Part shown: piece after piece, positions 42,580 through 52,141 of the stretch | How the letters are laid out: each line of letters starts with the position of its first letter | Numbering within the stretch: position 1 is the stretch's first letter | Assembly: GCF_009862785.1 (NCBI RefSeq) | Contig: NZ_WWHU01000001.1 | Span: 2,046,001 to 2,110,000 of the forward strand | Direction: 5' to 3' | Length of the DNA: 64,000 bases | DNA from: Gordonia sp. SID5947 | GTDB lineage: Bacteria; Actinomycetota; Actinomycetes; Mycobacteriales; Mycobacteriaceae | Translations under genes and position numbers: made by a program | Notes under the pieces: generated by a model | Database searches by the model: none | What the model saw: the letters and a program-made list of their open reading frames with translations, nothing else | What the model was told of the DNA's origin: nothing

Positions 42580-43470
42580 ATGGAGCTTCGTCATCTTCGG
42601 TACTTTCGGGCCGTCGCCGAGGAACTGCACTTCGGTCGTGCCGCGGAACGGTTGCACATCGCGCAGCCACCGTTGTCGCAGCAGATCCGCCATCTCGAGG
42701 CCGAACTCGGTGTGACCCTCTTCGTTCGGTCAACCCGACGCGTGGAACTGACGCCCGCGGGCACGGCCTACCTGAAACGGGTAGAGGCCATCCTCGACGC
42801 CGTCGACGTGGCCGGTCTGCAGGCGCAACGCGTCGCCGAAGGCCGGCAGGGCACGCTGGCGATCGGCTGCGTCGGTTCGGCGACCTACTCGCTGCTTCCC
42901 CGCCTGGTCCGCGCTCTTCGCGAGGAGCTCCCCGACCTCGACGTCAGTGTGCGCGGCGAGATGCTGGCACCCGCACAGCTGTCGGCTCTGATGGCCGGCG
43001 AGATCGATCTGGCGCTGCTGCGCCCCCCGGCCGGCGGCGCCGAGATCGTCGTCGAGACGATTCGACACGACCGGCTGTTCGTCGCAGTACCCGAAGGTGA
43101 CCCCCGCTGGCGGGGCGAGACCGTCCACGTCGGCTCCCTTCGCGACGCCGAGATCATCGTCCACGCCGGCCACGGCCGTTCGGTCATGAACGGCATTGTC
43201 GCGGCGATCTGTGCATCGGCCGGATTCGTGCCGGCAATCCGGCACGAGGTCACGGAGACGTCGACGCTGGTGACCTTGGTGGCCGCGGGACTCGGCGTGG
43301 CGATCGTCCCCGAACCCACCGCCGCGCTCGGTGTCGCCGGGGTGCGATATCTGCCCTTGAGTCCGGGCGTCGCACCTGTCGATCTCGCCGTCGCACGACG
43401 CGCCGACGACCCGTCACCGATGATCGAGCAGGTTCTCGCGGTCCTACGGCGGCTGGCGCAAGAGGAGTGA
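42580..43470 (+). CDS. LysR family regulator divergent from pca genes
   Basis: The 296-residue LTTR has an HTH (FGRAAERLHIAQPPLSQQIRHLEAELGVTLF) and an effector domain with GLGVAIVPEP. It is divergent from pcaFDIJ, so it probably controls them in response to a 3-oxoadipate-pathway intermediate. The ATG at 42580 follows TAGAGT by 7 nt (leaderless). It is clearly paralogous to the LysR gene at 30.4 kb, sharing the opening MELRHLRYF. Confidence 0.87.
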   Translation: MELRHLRYFRAVAEELHFGRAAERLHIAQPPLSQQIRHLEAELGVTLFVRSTRRVELTPAGTAYLKRVEAILDAVDVAGLQAQRVAEGRQGTLAIGCVGSATYSLLPRLVRALREELPDLDVSVRGEMLAPAQLSALMAGEIDLALLRPPAGGAEIVVETIRHDRLFVAVPEGDPRWRGETVHVGSLRDAEIIVHAGHGRSVMNGIVAAICASAGFVPAIRHEVTETSTLVTLVAAGLGVAIVPEPTAALGVAGVRYLPLSPGVAPVDLAVARRADDPSPMIEQVLAVLRRLAQEE

Positions 43471-43501
43471 CAATCCCTTCCCCGTCGTCGGAGCGGGGCC
43501 C

Positions 43502-45049
43502 TCAGTAACCGAGGAATGCGTCGGTGTGGACACGCCAGAATTGCCACCGGGACGCAGGGTCGAGGCGCCGGATACTGCGAGCACTCGACCGGACGAATCT
43601 CGGATTGCCAGACGCGAAATAGTGCGGAGAGCCGTCGATGTCCCCGATCAGTTCACGCAGCGCGCCGTCGTCGAGGCCGTCGGCGTGATCGGCCGATTCG
43701 ACCACCCGGACCGAGGCTCCGGCATCTCGTGCCACATCGAGGACATCGCCGAAGACCTCGCGGTCGGCCGTCCGGACGACGTGGATCAGCGTGACGCGAC
43801 TCAGGTCACCGCCGTCGGCGATCGCGGAGCACAGCATCGACCGGAACGGCGTGATCCCGATACCCGACGCCAGCAAGACGATCGGCCGACCTCTCCTGGT
43901 CCGGGGCAGGACGAAATCGCCTCCCGACGAGTCGAGGAACACGCGAAGGTTGTCGCTCGCGATGAGAGCGCGCTTGAAGTGTGAGGGCGTGCCCGACGCG
44001 GTGAACGCGAAGCGGACCCCGTCGGTGCCCGGGGCGTCCGCGAAGGAGAACACTCGCCGTGAACCGCGCCAGACCGGTCTCGACCACGCCGGCGTGCTGA
44101 GCAGTGCCCACTGTCCGGGGACGAACGTCGTCGGCGCCGGCGCGCTCAGTTCCATCTCATAGGTGTCCGCTGCGATGGCACGCGCGCGACCGGCGGGGAC
44201 GAGGGGCATACGCCGCGCGGACGGACTGTGCGTCACGAGCCGGACGATGAAGGCATAGAGCGATCCGACGAGGAGTGCGGTCTCCGGGACGAACTCGAGA
44301 CTGAACGAGTCGGTCACCGGGATCGAGACCTGCCAGTACATCAGCACGCCGACAATGGCCCCGTAGATCGACCGGTGCATGCGCGTCGTCGGAGACGTGA
44401 GGGGCTCCGGCAACATCACCGCCGCCACGAAGAACGTCGGGCTCGATGCGTACCAGAATTCCAGTGACTGTCCGCCTTCGGTCATCTCGAGGACACCGAT
44501 CGTCGCCAGTGTCGCCACGAGGAAGACCACGACCAGTCGCCACTCGCGGAGCACCGTCACCAAGAGCATTCCGATGACGATCATCGGGATCACCAAGGGT
44601 TTCGCGGCGATCCACCACAGTGGGTAACCGATGGAGCCGACCTCTGCGTACGCCAACGCGTAGACCACCACGGCGCCCGCGACCGCGGGATTGATCACCA
44701 CCCGACGTCGCCACGCCAGCACGTACTTCGATGCTCCGGCCGCGGCCGCTCCGACCGCGACCGTGATCGCCGAACCCGAATCCGTGACGCCCGGCAGGAT
44801 GAAGAACAGGATCAACGCCGTGATCAACCAGGAATCCGATCCGGGCGGCACCCGGATCACGGCGGCGCCCAGATAGGTCACGAACCCGATGACGAGCACT
44901 GCGATCGTCAACGACAACGCCAGTTCGTCCGGCCGGTAGGCGAACTCGTCATCTGTCGCTGACACCACGAACGCCACCACGGCGAGAAGCAACAGCGACA
45001 GCAGGACGGCACGGTGAGCCGTCAGCCACGACGGGATCAGCCGCGTCAT
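43502..45049 (-). CDS. RnfD/NqrB-like membrane domain fused to a ferredoxin-reductase domain
   Basis: The 515-residue protein has about eight to ten membrane helices in residues 1-285, including NPAVAGAVVVYAL and a PEPLTSPTTRMHRSIYGAIVG segment typical of NqrB/RnfD. An FNR module follows: FAD motif RRVFSF, NAD motif LLASGIGITPFRSML and C-terminal FASGNPRFV. It likely moves electrons from NAD(P)H across or into the membrane to a covalently bound flavin. The ATG overlaps the apbE stop. The downstream-encoded partners ApbE and FMN-binding lipoprotein support that role. Confidence 0.78.
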   Translation of the reverse strand: MTRLIPSWLTAHRAVLLSLLLLAVVAFVVSATDDEFAYRPDELALSLTIAVLVIGFVTYLGAAVIRVPPGSDSWLITALILFFILPGVTDSGSAITVAVGAAAAGASKYVLAWRRRVVINPAVAGAVVVYALAYAEVGSIGYPLWWIAAKPLVIPMIVIGMLLVTVLREWRLVVVFLVATLATIGVLEMTEGGQSLEFWYASSPTFFVAAVMLPEPLTSPTTRMHRSIYGAIVGVLMYWQVSIPVTDSFSLEFVPETALLVGSLYAFIVRLVTHSPSARRMPLVPAGRARAIAADTYEMELSAPAPTTFVPGQWALLSTPAWSRPVWRGSRRVFSFADAPGTDGVRFAFTASGTPSHFKRALIASDNLRVFLDSSGGDFVLPRTRRGRPIVLLASGIGITPFRSMLCSAIADGGDLSRVTLIHVVRTADREVFGDVLDVARDAGASVRVVESADHADGLDDGALRELIGDIDGSPHYFASGNPRFVRSSARSIRRLDPASRWQFWRVHTDAFLGY

Positions 45050-45936
45050 AGGAACAATTCCAGCCCCGGGACGTCGGTGTGCTCGACGGTCCCGTTTCGT
45101 CGGACGGTCACGTGATGGAATCCCACGTCGTCGAGATCGAAGCCGGATCGCAGGGTCGACGCCGAAGTGAAGAACAGCGCGGTGGCCAGCCCGTCCGCGA
45201 GCATCGCGTCGGAGGCCATCACCCAGGTGGCAAGCACCTCCCGGGCAGGGGACGCCGAACGTGGGTCGACGATGTGGTGCCAGTCCGCCCACGCGCGTCG
45301 GTTGGCGGCCGAAGCGCAGATCGCTCCGTCGCCGAGTTCCACCACCCCGATGGCCTTCTCGGCGTCGAGCGGGTGCTCGAGTGCAACCCGCATCGGACCA
45401 TCGGGCCATCGGATCCGCATGTCACCGCCGCCGTCCACCACATAGCTGTCGACCTCCTCGCCGACGATCGCAGCGACGCGGTCGACGGCGAACCCCTTCC
45501 CGGCGGCCCCGACGTCGAGGAGCACCGGGCGACGGACCTCGAGTGCGCCGGTGTGAGCGGAGAGAACATCGTCCCACCGAGGCGCGGATCCGACCACGGG
45601 CTGCGGCACCAGGCTGTACTCGGCGTCGTAACCGGCGTCGGCGAGGACCTGACCCACCATCGGCGACACCGCTCCGCCCGTCAGGTCATACAGCCTTCGA
45701 TACCAGTCGACGAGAGGTTGATCCGCCGAGGCGATGAGATGACGGCCCCCATGTCGGGCGATCTCGGCGACTGTGGAGTCGTCCCGGAACCGGGACCAGA
45801 CGCGATCGATCCGATCGAGTTCGTCGGCCACTCGATGCGCCGCATCATCGGTGAGAGGAGTGGGCGTCGAGATCTCCCAGCGCGTACCGAGGGCATCGAA
45901 ACACCACTCATGGGTCTGCGATCGCACAGCGGTCAC
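45046..45936 (-). CDS. apbE: FAD:protein FMN transferase (ApbE)
   Basis: The 296-residue ApbE-family enzyme attaches FMN from FAD to a Thr or Ser in an SGAT-like motif of a target protein. Visible blocks are VWSRFRDDSTVAEI, LDVGAAGKGFAVDRVA and the Mg-binding C-terminal MASDAMLADGLATALF. I chose the GTG at 45936, 7 nt after the preceding gene's stop; GTG 45927 is possible. No signal peptide is obvious. The target is probably the FMN-binding lipoprotein next to it. Confidence 0.88.
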   Translation of the reverse strand: MTAVRSQTHEWCFDALGTRWEISTPTPLTDDAAHRVADELDRIDRVWSRFRDDSTVAEIARHGGRHLIASADQPLVDWYRRLYDLTGGAVSPMVGQVLADAGYDAEYSLVPQPVVGSAPRWDDVLSAHTGALEVRRPVLLDVGAAGKGFAVDRVAAIVGEEVDSYVVDGGGDMRIRWPDGPMRVALEHPLDAEKAIGVVELGDGAICASAANRRAWADWHHIVDPRSASPAREVLATWVMASDAMLADGLATALFFTSASTLRSGFDLDDVGFHHVTVRRNGTVEHTDVPGLELFL

Positions 45937-45943
45937 CGACGTA

Positions 45944-46405
45944 TCAGACCTGTGCCTCGGTCTTGATCTGGTCGATCGCATCGTTGAAGCCCGTCGACGT
46001 CAACGACGATCCGGAGACCTTGTCGACGTCGAGGTCGTCGATGTTCTTGCCGACCACCAAAGCGTCGATGCCGCTCGCGAACTTGCCCTGGAATTCCTTG
46101 GATGTTCCCTTGGTCTGGCTCGTGTCCAGGCTCAGTGCCGTGATCATCGAGTTCGACAGTGTGACGGTGACACCGACCTGCTGCGGTCCGCCCGGTGACA
46201 CGTAGTGCCCGGTCGCCGAGTACTCCCCGTCCTTGTAGGTCCCGCTTGCCGCCGAGGCGGTGTCGGTCGCACCGCCGGAAGCCATCGAACTCGTCACGGC
46301 GGTGTCCGAAGGGTCGTCGGCTCCGCATGCACCGGTCACGAGTCCGACGGTGGCCAGCGCTGCGGCCACCCCGGCGGCACGGGGCAGGGCGTCTTTACGG
46401 GTCAT
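45944..46405 (-). CDS. FMN-binding domain lipoprotein
   Basis: The 153-residue protein has a signal sequence ending at Cys27 (VTGAC), a Ser/Thr/Ala-rich linker, then an FMN_bind domain (GTYKDGEYSATGHYVSPGG...). The flavinylation motif is SGSSLTS at 131-137 where SGATxTS is usual, so the acceptor would be Ser134 instead of Thr. It is encoded just upstream of apbE and the membrane reductase, and probably carries covalent FMN outside the membrane. Confidence 0.85.
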   Translation of the reverse strand: MTRKDALPRAAGVAAALATVGLVTGACGADDPSDTAVTSSMASGGATDTASAASGTYKDGEYSATGHYVSPGGPQQVGVTVTLSNSMITALSLDTSQTKGTSKEFQGKFASGIDALVVGKNIDDLDVDKVSGSSLTSTGFNDAIDQIKTEAQV

Positions 46406-46498
46406 GCATCGATTCTGCAGCAGGGCCCACCCGACGACCAGCGGGCGAAGCGAATCACCAGGTGATCCTCAGGTGACGGACAGCTCCCGTCGGTCGGA

Positions 46499-48319
46499 TC
46501 AGCGCCCGGCCGCGGCCACACGTGCCTGGATCGCGTCGACGAACACGGATTTGATGTCCTCCGGTGTCTGCGCCACGTAGGTGGTGCCGCCCGGGGTGGC
46601 ATCGGCGATCTCCTTCAAGGCTTCGGTGTCGGCGTCCTCGGAGATCCCGATCGTCAGGATCAGGACCGGACGCGCCGGATCCTCGAGTTCTTTCAACTGC
46701 CCGAGCAACTGGTCGAGGGTGATGCTGTTCGGGTCCTCGTTCTGACCGTCGGTCATGATGATGACCGAATTCGAGTAGTTCGGGTCGTAGCTGTCCTGCA
46801 CCGTTTTGAACGCCGCGAGCGTGGTGTCGTAGAGGCCGGTCCCGCCACCGAGTTGAGAGGGCGCGAGACCACGACGGACCGCGCGGGCCAGTTCCTGACG
46901 ATGCGTTCCGCCACCCACGGCCGCCGCATCGAGGCGCCGGATCGGGGACATCCACTTCCAGTCCTGACCGGACCCGCCCTTGTCGATACCGAACGCCCAA
47001 CCGCCGACCATGGCGTTGTTGGGGAACAGGGTGAGACCGGTCATCGACGCATCGATGAGCAATCCGGCGCGCGTCGTGTCACCCGCCGGAGCGGCCATGG
47101 AACCCGACGTGTCCTCGACGACGAGCGTACGGATGGGCACGCCGAGCACCTGCCACTGCCGGATCGCCCGGTCGACCTGTGACGGATCCTTGAGCTCGAG
47201 GTTCTTGACCTCACCGATTCCGGCTCCGTCGGGTAGCGCGGCACCGTCCGGATTGCGGTAGCCGGACTCGTTGAGGGTCTTCTGGCCGTCCGATGACGCA
47301 AGCCGGTCGGCCAGTTCCTTGCCCGCCTTCGCCGCCGTGTCGCTGCGTGCCGAGCTCGCCGTGTTGACCATCGGGTAATCGAGCATCACGGTGCCGTCGG
47401 AGGGTACCGACGCCTTGAGTTCCGATCCCTTGTGGGTTCTCGTGAACAGCAGGTACTGCTGTTCGGTGGTCACCACAGGGACATCGGTGGTGTTCGCGAG
47501 GTTCAGTCGGGTGCGCTCGCTGTCGTTGGCCAGACGCGCGTTGTTCTGCTGCACCGCCAGCACCGTCATCGCGCCGGTCAGCTGTTTCTCGGACAGATTT
47601 CCGGCGTTGACCTCGGCCAGTGCGCCGACAATGGGTGCGTCACCGGTACTCGTGTCGATCGGGCTGCCGGTTCGCAGATCCTGCAGCTTCATGACATCGA
47701 CCCAGCTGTTCAACTGCGGGACGGACTTCCCGACGACCACGGTCGGCGAGGAGGCGATCGACGGCGACACCATGTTCAGATCGCGACGCACCTGCGTGGT
47801 GACCCGGCGCGCCTGGATCTGCGAATCTGCAACCCACAGGTCCGGCGCCTTGTCGCCACTGGTCAGCTGACCGGGCACCTCGGCACCGTCGACGCCGTTG
47901 ACCTCGTAGTCGTAGCAGGAATCCTCCGATGCCCGCTGGGCGACGGTGCGAAGTGCACTCGTCATCGATGGGTCCGAGGCGATGGCGATGGTCTCCCGGT
48001 CACCACACCCGACGGCGCCCGTTCGCCACAGCACGAAGCCGGTGACGAGGGCGGCCACCACGATCAGCGCGGCTGCGCCCCAGAGCCATCCCGCACGACG
48101 ACCCGTCGAGGTACGTCGGTGTTCGAACCCGAAATCGTCGTCGGAGCCGCGCCGAGACGACTGCCGCTCGATCGGACCGCTCGCGGGCATGTCGATCGGG
48201 CCCGTCCGAGACGCTCGTTGCGCCGCCGACCCCTGTTGCTCACGTCCCGCTCGCGGTTCCGGCCGATCTCGACCTTCTCCCGACTCCGGGCGCTCACCGC
48301 CCGAACTGTGACGCCCCAT
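46499..48319 (-). CDS. membrane-anchored protein with substrate-binding-like and VWA domains
   Basis: The 606-residue protein starts with a charged disordered segment (1-75), then one membrane helix (GWLWGAAALIVVAALVTGFVLW). A region resembling periplasmic binding proteins follows (about 105-370: IAIASDPSMTSALRTVAQ, APDLWVADSQIQ). The last part is a von Willebrand A domain with a MIDAS DTSGSM near residue 400 and TDGQNEDPNS. It should be displayed outside the cell. The function is unknown; such proteins may bind metals or cell-envelope ligands. Its start has a GGGGG ribosome site. Confidence 0.75.
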   Translation of the reverse strand: MGRHSSGGERPESGEGRDRPEPRAGREQQGSAAQRASRTGPIDMPASGPIERQSSRRGSDDDFGFEHRRTSTGRRAGWLWGAAALIVVAALVTGFVLWRTGAVGCGDRETIAIASDPSMTSALRTVAQRASEDSCYDYEVNGVDGAEVPGQLTSGDKAPDLWVADSQIQARRVTTQVRRDLNMVSPSIASSPTVVVGKSVPQLNSWVDVMKLQDLRTGSPIDTSTGDAPIVGALAEVNAGNLSEKQLTGAMTVLAVQQNNARLANDSERTRLNLANTTDVPVVTTEQQYLLFTRTHKGSELKASVPSDGTVMLDYPMVNTASSARSDTAAKAGKELADRLASSDGQKTLNESGYRNPDGAALPDGAGIGEVKNLELKDPSQVDRAIRQWQVLGVPIRTLVVEDTSGSMAAPAGDTTRAGLLIDASMTGLTLFPNNAMVGGWAFGIDKGGSGQDWKWMSPIRRLDAAAVGGGTHRQELARAVRRGLAPSQLGGGTGLYDTTLAAFKTVQDSYDPNYSNSVIIMTDGQNEDPNSITLDQLLGQLKELEDPARPVLILTIGISEDADTEALKEIADATPGGTTYVAQTPEDIKSVFVDAIQARVAAAGR

Positions 48320-48340
48320 CGCCGTCCCCCTGTTTGTCGT

Positions 48341-48778
48341 CTAGCCGAAGACCTCACGGAAGGTCGTCAACGACTTCCGCAGATCTCCGGATACCGCCAT
48401 GGCCGCTGCCTTGCCGGCCGGCCCGATCAGTGGCAAACCGCCGAGATCAACTGTGAAGGTTACTGTCGATCCCGAATCGGCGGGCGCTATGCCCAGGTCG
48501 AGCTTGGCCTTCACGCCACCCTTGCCGTTGCCTTTCAACCGCACCTGTTCCAGTGGACGGTACTTCTCGATCGTCCAGTCGAACCGGATGCGGGTGCCCT
48601 TGACCTTGACCACCGATGCGAGAGAAACACCTTCGCCGAGTTCGTCGGCGGCCGGAATCGCCGATCGCCACCCGTCGTGCAGCACGAGCCACTCCGTGTA
48701 GCGCGTCAGATCCGACGCGGCGGCCCAGGTATCTTCGACAGACAGGTCCACATCGATGGAGTCACTAGTCTTGGCCAT
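48341..48778 (-). CDS. SRPBCC family protein, Rv0910-like toxin
   Basis: The 145-residue START-like protein opens MAKTSDSIDVDLSVEDTW and has SDLTRYTEWL, closely resembling mycobacterial Rv0910, which is annotated as the toxin partner of Rv0909. It has a hydrophobic-cavity fold. An Rv0909-like antitoxin is encoded 580 bp away, with mpg inserted between them on the opposite strand. The ATG at 48778 overlaps the mpg ATG within CCATGG. A TAGGCT box 8 nt upstream lies inside mpg. Confidence 0.7.
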   Translation of the reverse strand: MAKTSDSIDVDLSVEDTWAAASDLTRYTEWLVLHDGWRSAIPAADELGEGVSLASVVKVKGTRIRFDWTIEKYRPLEQVRLKGNGKGGVKAKLDLGIAPADSGSTVTFTVDLGGLPLIGPAGKAAAMAVSGDLRKSLTTFREVFG

Positions 48779-49367
48779 GGTCAGTGAGCCTAGCGTCAGC
48801 GACAACGCCCGAGCGCTGCTGGGCACCGTTCTGCGCGGGCACGGCGTTGCCGCCCGCATCACGGAGGTCGAAGCGTACGGCGGCCGCGACGACCCGGCGT
48901 CGCACGCATATACCCGCACCCGCAGGTCGGAGATCATGTACGGCCCACCTGGACGCCTCTACGTCTACCGGATCCACGGCCACTTCTGCGCCAATGTGGT
49001 GACCGGACCCACCGAACAGGGTTCGGCGGTGCTGATCCGCGCCGGCGAGATCATCGACGGCCTGGATCTGGCGCGAGAACGACGGCCGACCGCGAAGAAC
49101 GACGTGTGGTTGGCACGCGGGCCGGGAAATCTCACCCGCGCACTCGGCATCACGATGGACGATCTCGACAGCCACCTCGACGACGGCCGACCGGTCAGCC
49201 TGGAGCGATCACCGGCGGTGACGCCGGCAGCGATCAGTTCCGGACCACGCGTCGGGGTGCGACGTGCCGCCGACGTGCCGTGGCGGTTCTGGATCGCCGC
49301 CGACCCGACCGTCTCGTCCTATCGGCGGCATGCGCGAGCCGAGACAGCTGCCGAACTCTATCCCTGA
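48777..49367 (+). CDS. mpg: DNA-3-methyladenine glycosylase
   Basis: The 196-residue AAG/MPG-family glycosylase excises alkylated purines. The active-site Glu is in RITEVEAYGG; SEIMYGPPGRLYVYRIHGHFCANVV and GPGNLTRALGI are family blocks. The ATG at 48777 follows TAGTCT by 5 nt. This ATG shares bases with the opposite-strand start of the SRPBCC gene, so each promoter lies within the other gene. The 3' end overlaps the antitoxin gene by 10 bp. Confidence 0.9.
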   Translation: MVSEPSVSDNARALLGTVLRGHGVAARITEVEAYGGRDDPASHAYTRTRRSEIMYGPPGRLYVYRIHGHFCANVVTGPTEQGSAVLIRAGEIIDGLDLARERRPTAKNDVWLARGPGNLTRALGITMDDLDSHLDDGRPVSLERSPAVTPAAISSGPRVGVRRAADVPWRFWIAADPTVSSYRRHARAETAAELYP

Positions 49368-49621
49368 GGCGGATTCTGCTTCGGCTCTTCAGGTTTCGGC
49401 GGAACGACGTTCGGCTGATCGGGTTTCGGCGCCGGTGGCGGGTTCTGCGGATTCGGGGTGTCCGCGCCGACCGCCTTCTTGACGGCGTCCTGCGCTTTGT
49501 CGACATGACCGGCGTACTTGCCACCGGTGACCTTGTTGACCGTGTCGCCGCCCTTTTCGATCAGGCTCGGGTTGCCCTTGAGCGCGGCCTTGGCCTTGTC
49601 CACAAGTCCTTTGAGATCCAT
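49358..49621 (-). CDS. Rv0909/MT0933-like antitoxin
   Basis: The 87-residue protein has an N-terminal helical region (MDLKGLVDKAKAALKGNPSLIEKGG...TGGKYAGHVDKAQDAV) matching the Rv0909/MT0933 antitoxin family. The C-terminal tail is Pro/Lys/Asn-rich. The ATG follows TAGACT by 6 nt (leaderless), and that box overlaps the ctpE stop. It follows ctpE and precedes the toxin-like gene, the same order as Rv0908-Rv0909-Rv0910. Confidence 0.7.
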   Translation of the reverse strand: MDLKGLVDKAKAALKGNPSLIEKGGDTVNKVTGGKYAGHVDKAQDAVKKAVGADTPNPQNPPPAPKPDQPNVVPPKPEEPKQNPPQG

Positions 49622-49630
49622 GGTGAAAGT

Positions 49631-52141
49631 CTAGTCAGTCATGGCGCTCGGTTGCAGTCCGCCGCCGCCGGGATCGCCGGCGTCCGCCCGCCGCCGATCT
49701 CGTGCCGCCACGATCCGCGGAGCGATCCGCGAGACCGCTTCGACCGCGGCGATGCCCACCGCGGCCGAGACCGCCGCCACCGACATCATCTGTGCATTCG
49801 ACGAGTCCAGCTTGAACAGGTCCTGGGTCCACGGCCACGCGAAGATCACCACGTATGCCGCGACCGACACCCCGAGCAAGATCACCTTCCACCAGTTGTA
49901 CGGCCGCGCGACCACCGCCAGCACGTAGAGCGCGACGGCGATCAGGGTCATCAGGGTCGCGGTCGCCGCCTGCGTCTGCAGGGGACTGAGGTCCACCGAG
50001 TCGTTGCTCCCGATCTCCACGCCGGCCCCACCTGGGTTCACGATGACGTAGGTGACGAAGGCGGCGAGGCCGACGATGATGCCGTTCGGCACCGCTTGGG
50101 ACAGGACCCGGCGGACGAAGCCAGGTCGAGCACGTTCGTTGTTCGGTGCCAGTGACAGTACGAACGCCGGGATGCCGATCGTGAACCACGCCGAGATGGT
50201 GACGTGGATCGGCTGGAACGGGTAGCTGAGGGAGCCGGCGCCGAACAGGTGATCCACGAGTCCACCGATGCCGACGAACAAGGCGAGCAGCACCGCGTAG
50301 ACGGTCTTGGTGAGGAACAGGTTGGAGACCCGCTCGATGTTGCCGATCACCCGGCGCCCCTCGCCGACGACGTAGGGCAACGTGGCGAACTTGTTGTCGA
50401 GCAACACGATCTGCGCAACCGAGCGCGCCGCCGAGCTTCCCGATCCCATCGCCACTCCGATGTCGGCGTCCTTGAGTGCGAGCACGTCGTTGACGCCGTC
50501 ACCTGTCATCGCGACGGTGTCGCCCGCGGACTGCAACGCCTTGACCATCGCTCGCTTCTGATCGGGACGTACCCGTCCGAAAGTGACACCGCGTTCGACA
50601 ACGCCGGCCAGCTCCGCCTGGTCGGCGGGCAGACTGCGTGCATCCACCGAGGTCTCCGGCGAGCCGAGGCCGAGTGAGGCCGCCACCGCACCGACCGAAA
50701 GCGCGTTGTCGCCGGAGATCACCTTGACGTCGACATGCTGACTCGCGAAGTAGTCGAGGGTGTCCCGCGCGTCGGGGCGCACGCGCTGCTCGAGCACGAC
50801 CAGCGCGACAGGGGTGACCGAGCCGGGGGTGACGGCACCGGGCGCGGGCTCGGTGTCGACCGGCACGTCGGTCTGCGCGAGCAGCAGAATCCGTAGGCCC
50901 GACGACCCGAGATCGTTGGCGAGGACGGCGGTGGCACTCCCCGGATCGAGGAGCACGTCGGGCGCACCGATCAGCCAGTTCCCCATGTCCTGACCGGTGG
51001 ACTGGTCGCGGAAGGACATTCCGCTCCACTTCTTGGCCGAGGTGAAGGGCGCCACCGTGACCAGTGACCACGACGGCGGCTCCGGGTACGCCTCGGACAA
51101 CGCCAGCATGCTGGCGTTCGGACGCGGGTCGTGTGCCGCCAACGACGCCAGGACCGGTCCGAGGTCGATGCTCGACTCCCCCGCGACCGGCCGAACCTCT
51201 GCCAGTCGCATGCCGTTCTCGGTGAGCGTTCCCGTCTTGTCCGCGCACACCACATTGACTCGCGCCAGGCCCTCGATCGCGGGCAGCTCGTTGACCAGAC
51301 ATTGCCGCTGACCGAGCCGCACCACGCCGACCGCGAACGCGATCGACGTCATCAGGACCAGACCTTCGGGCACCATCGGCACCAGCGCGGCGACCATGCC
51401 GAGCAAGGAGGCGCGAATCCCGTTGTCGCTGATGAACAGCTGGTTGACGATGGTGAGGACGCCCGCCGGGATCAACAGCCACGTGATCACCTTGAGGATC
51501 TGGTCGATCCCCGACCGCAGTTCCGAGGAGACCAGGGTGAACTTGGATGCTTCCGACGCCAGTTGTGCGGCGTATGCGTCAGCGCCGACCTTGGTGGCCC
51601 GGTACGCACCGGAACCCGCGACCACGAAACTCCCCGACAGGATCGGATCGCCCGGCGCCTTGTCGACTGGATCGGCCTCCCCGGTGAGCAGCGATTCGTC
51701 GACGTCGAGGGCCAGTGCATCGACCATCTCCCCGTCGACGACCACCTGGTCACCTGCACCGATCTCGATGATGTCGTCGAGGACGATCTCGTTCGGAGGC
51801 AAGGCGACGACCTGCCCGTCGCGCCGCACCATCGGCGTCGTCTGACCGACGATGGCCAGCTTGTCCAGCGTCCGCTTCGCGCGGATCTCCTGGATGATGC
51901 CGATACCGCTGTTCGCGATGATGAGCAGGCCGAACAGTCCGTTGATCAGCGAGCCTGTGGACGCGACGATCACGAACAGCACGCCGAGGATCGCGTTGAT
52001 CCGGGTGAACACGTTGGCTCGGACGATGTCGGCGACCGACCGCCCCGACCGATCCGGCATATCGTTGACCTGGCCGGCGGCCACCCGGCGTGCGACGTCT
52101 GTCGAGGTGAGGCCGGGATGGCCGGCGGACACCTGGGTCAC
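49631..52141 (-). CDS. ctpE: cation-translocating P-type ATPase, CtpE-like
   Basis: The 836-residue P-type ATPase has the TGEAD actuator loop, PEGL in the transport helix, the phosphorylation motif [12 protein letters not shown], the hinge MTGDGVND and about ten helices. Mycobacterial CtpE is implicated in Ca2+ uptake, and the neighbours match that locus. I chose the GTG at 52141 because it overlaps the upstream stop (GTGA) and has GGGAGG 8 nt before it; ATG 52159 is the alternative. Confidence 0.87.
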   Translation of the reverse strand: MTQVSAGHPGLTSTDVARRVAAGQVNDMPDRSGRSVADIVRANVFTRINAILGVLFVIVASTGSLINGLFGLLIIANSGIGIIQEIRAKRTLDKLAIVGQTTPMVRRDGQVVALPPNEIVLDDIIEIGAGDQVVVDGEMVDALALDVDESLLTGEADPVDKAPGDPILSGSFVVAGSGAYRATKVGADAYAAQLASEASKFTLVSSELRSGIDQILKVITWLLIPAGVLTIVNQLFISDNGIRASLLGMVAALVPMVPEGLVLMTSIAFAVGVVRLGQRQCLVNELPAIEGLARVNVVCADKTGTLTENGMRLAEVRPVAGESSIDLGPVLASLAAHDPRPNASMLALSEAYPEPPSWSLVTVAPFTSAKKWSGMSFRDQSTGQDMGNWLIGAPDVLLDPGSATAVLANDLGSSGLRILLLAQTDVPVDTEPAPGAVTPGSVTPVALVVLEQRVRPDARDTLDYFASQHVDVKVISGDNALSVGAVAASLGLGSPETSVDARSLPADQAELAGVVERGVTFGRVRPDQKRAMVKALQSAGDTVAMTGDGVNDVLALKDADIGVAMGSGSSAARSVAQIVLLDNKFATLPYVVGEGRRVIGNIERVSNLFLTKTVYAVLLALFVGIGGLVDHLFGAGSLSYPFQPIHVTISAWFTIGIPAFVLSLAPNNERARPGFVRRVLSQAVPNGIIVGLAAFVTYVIVNPGGAGVEIGSNDSVDLSPLQTQAATATLMTLIAVALYVLAVVARPYNWWKVILLGVSVAAYVVIFAWPWTQDLFKLDSSNAQMMSVAAVSAAVGIAAVEAVSRIAPRIVAARDRRRADAGDPGGGGLQPSAMTD

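Noticed and set aside
45050..45409. Upstream extension of the membrane reductase frame
   Set aside because: It overlaps apbE and is Arg-rich; the ATG at 45049, overlapping the apbE stop, fits the membrane domain.
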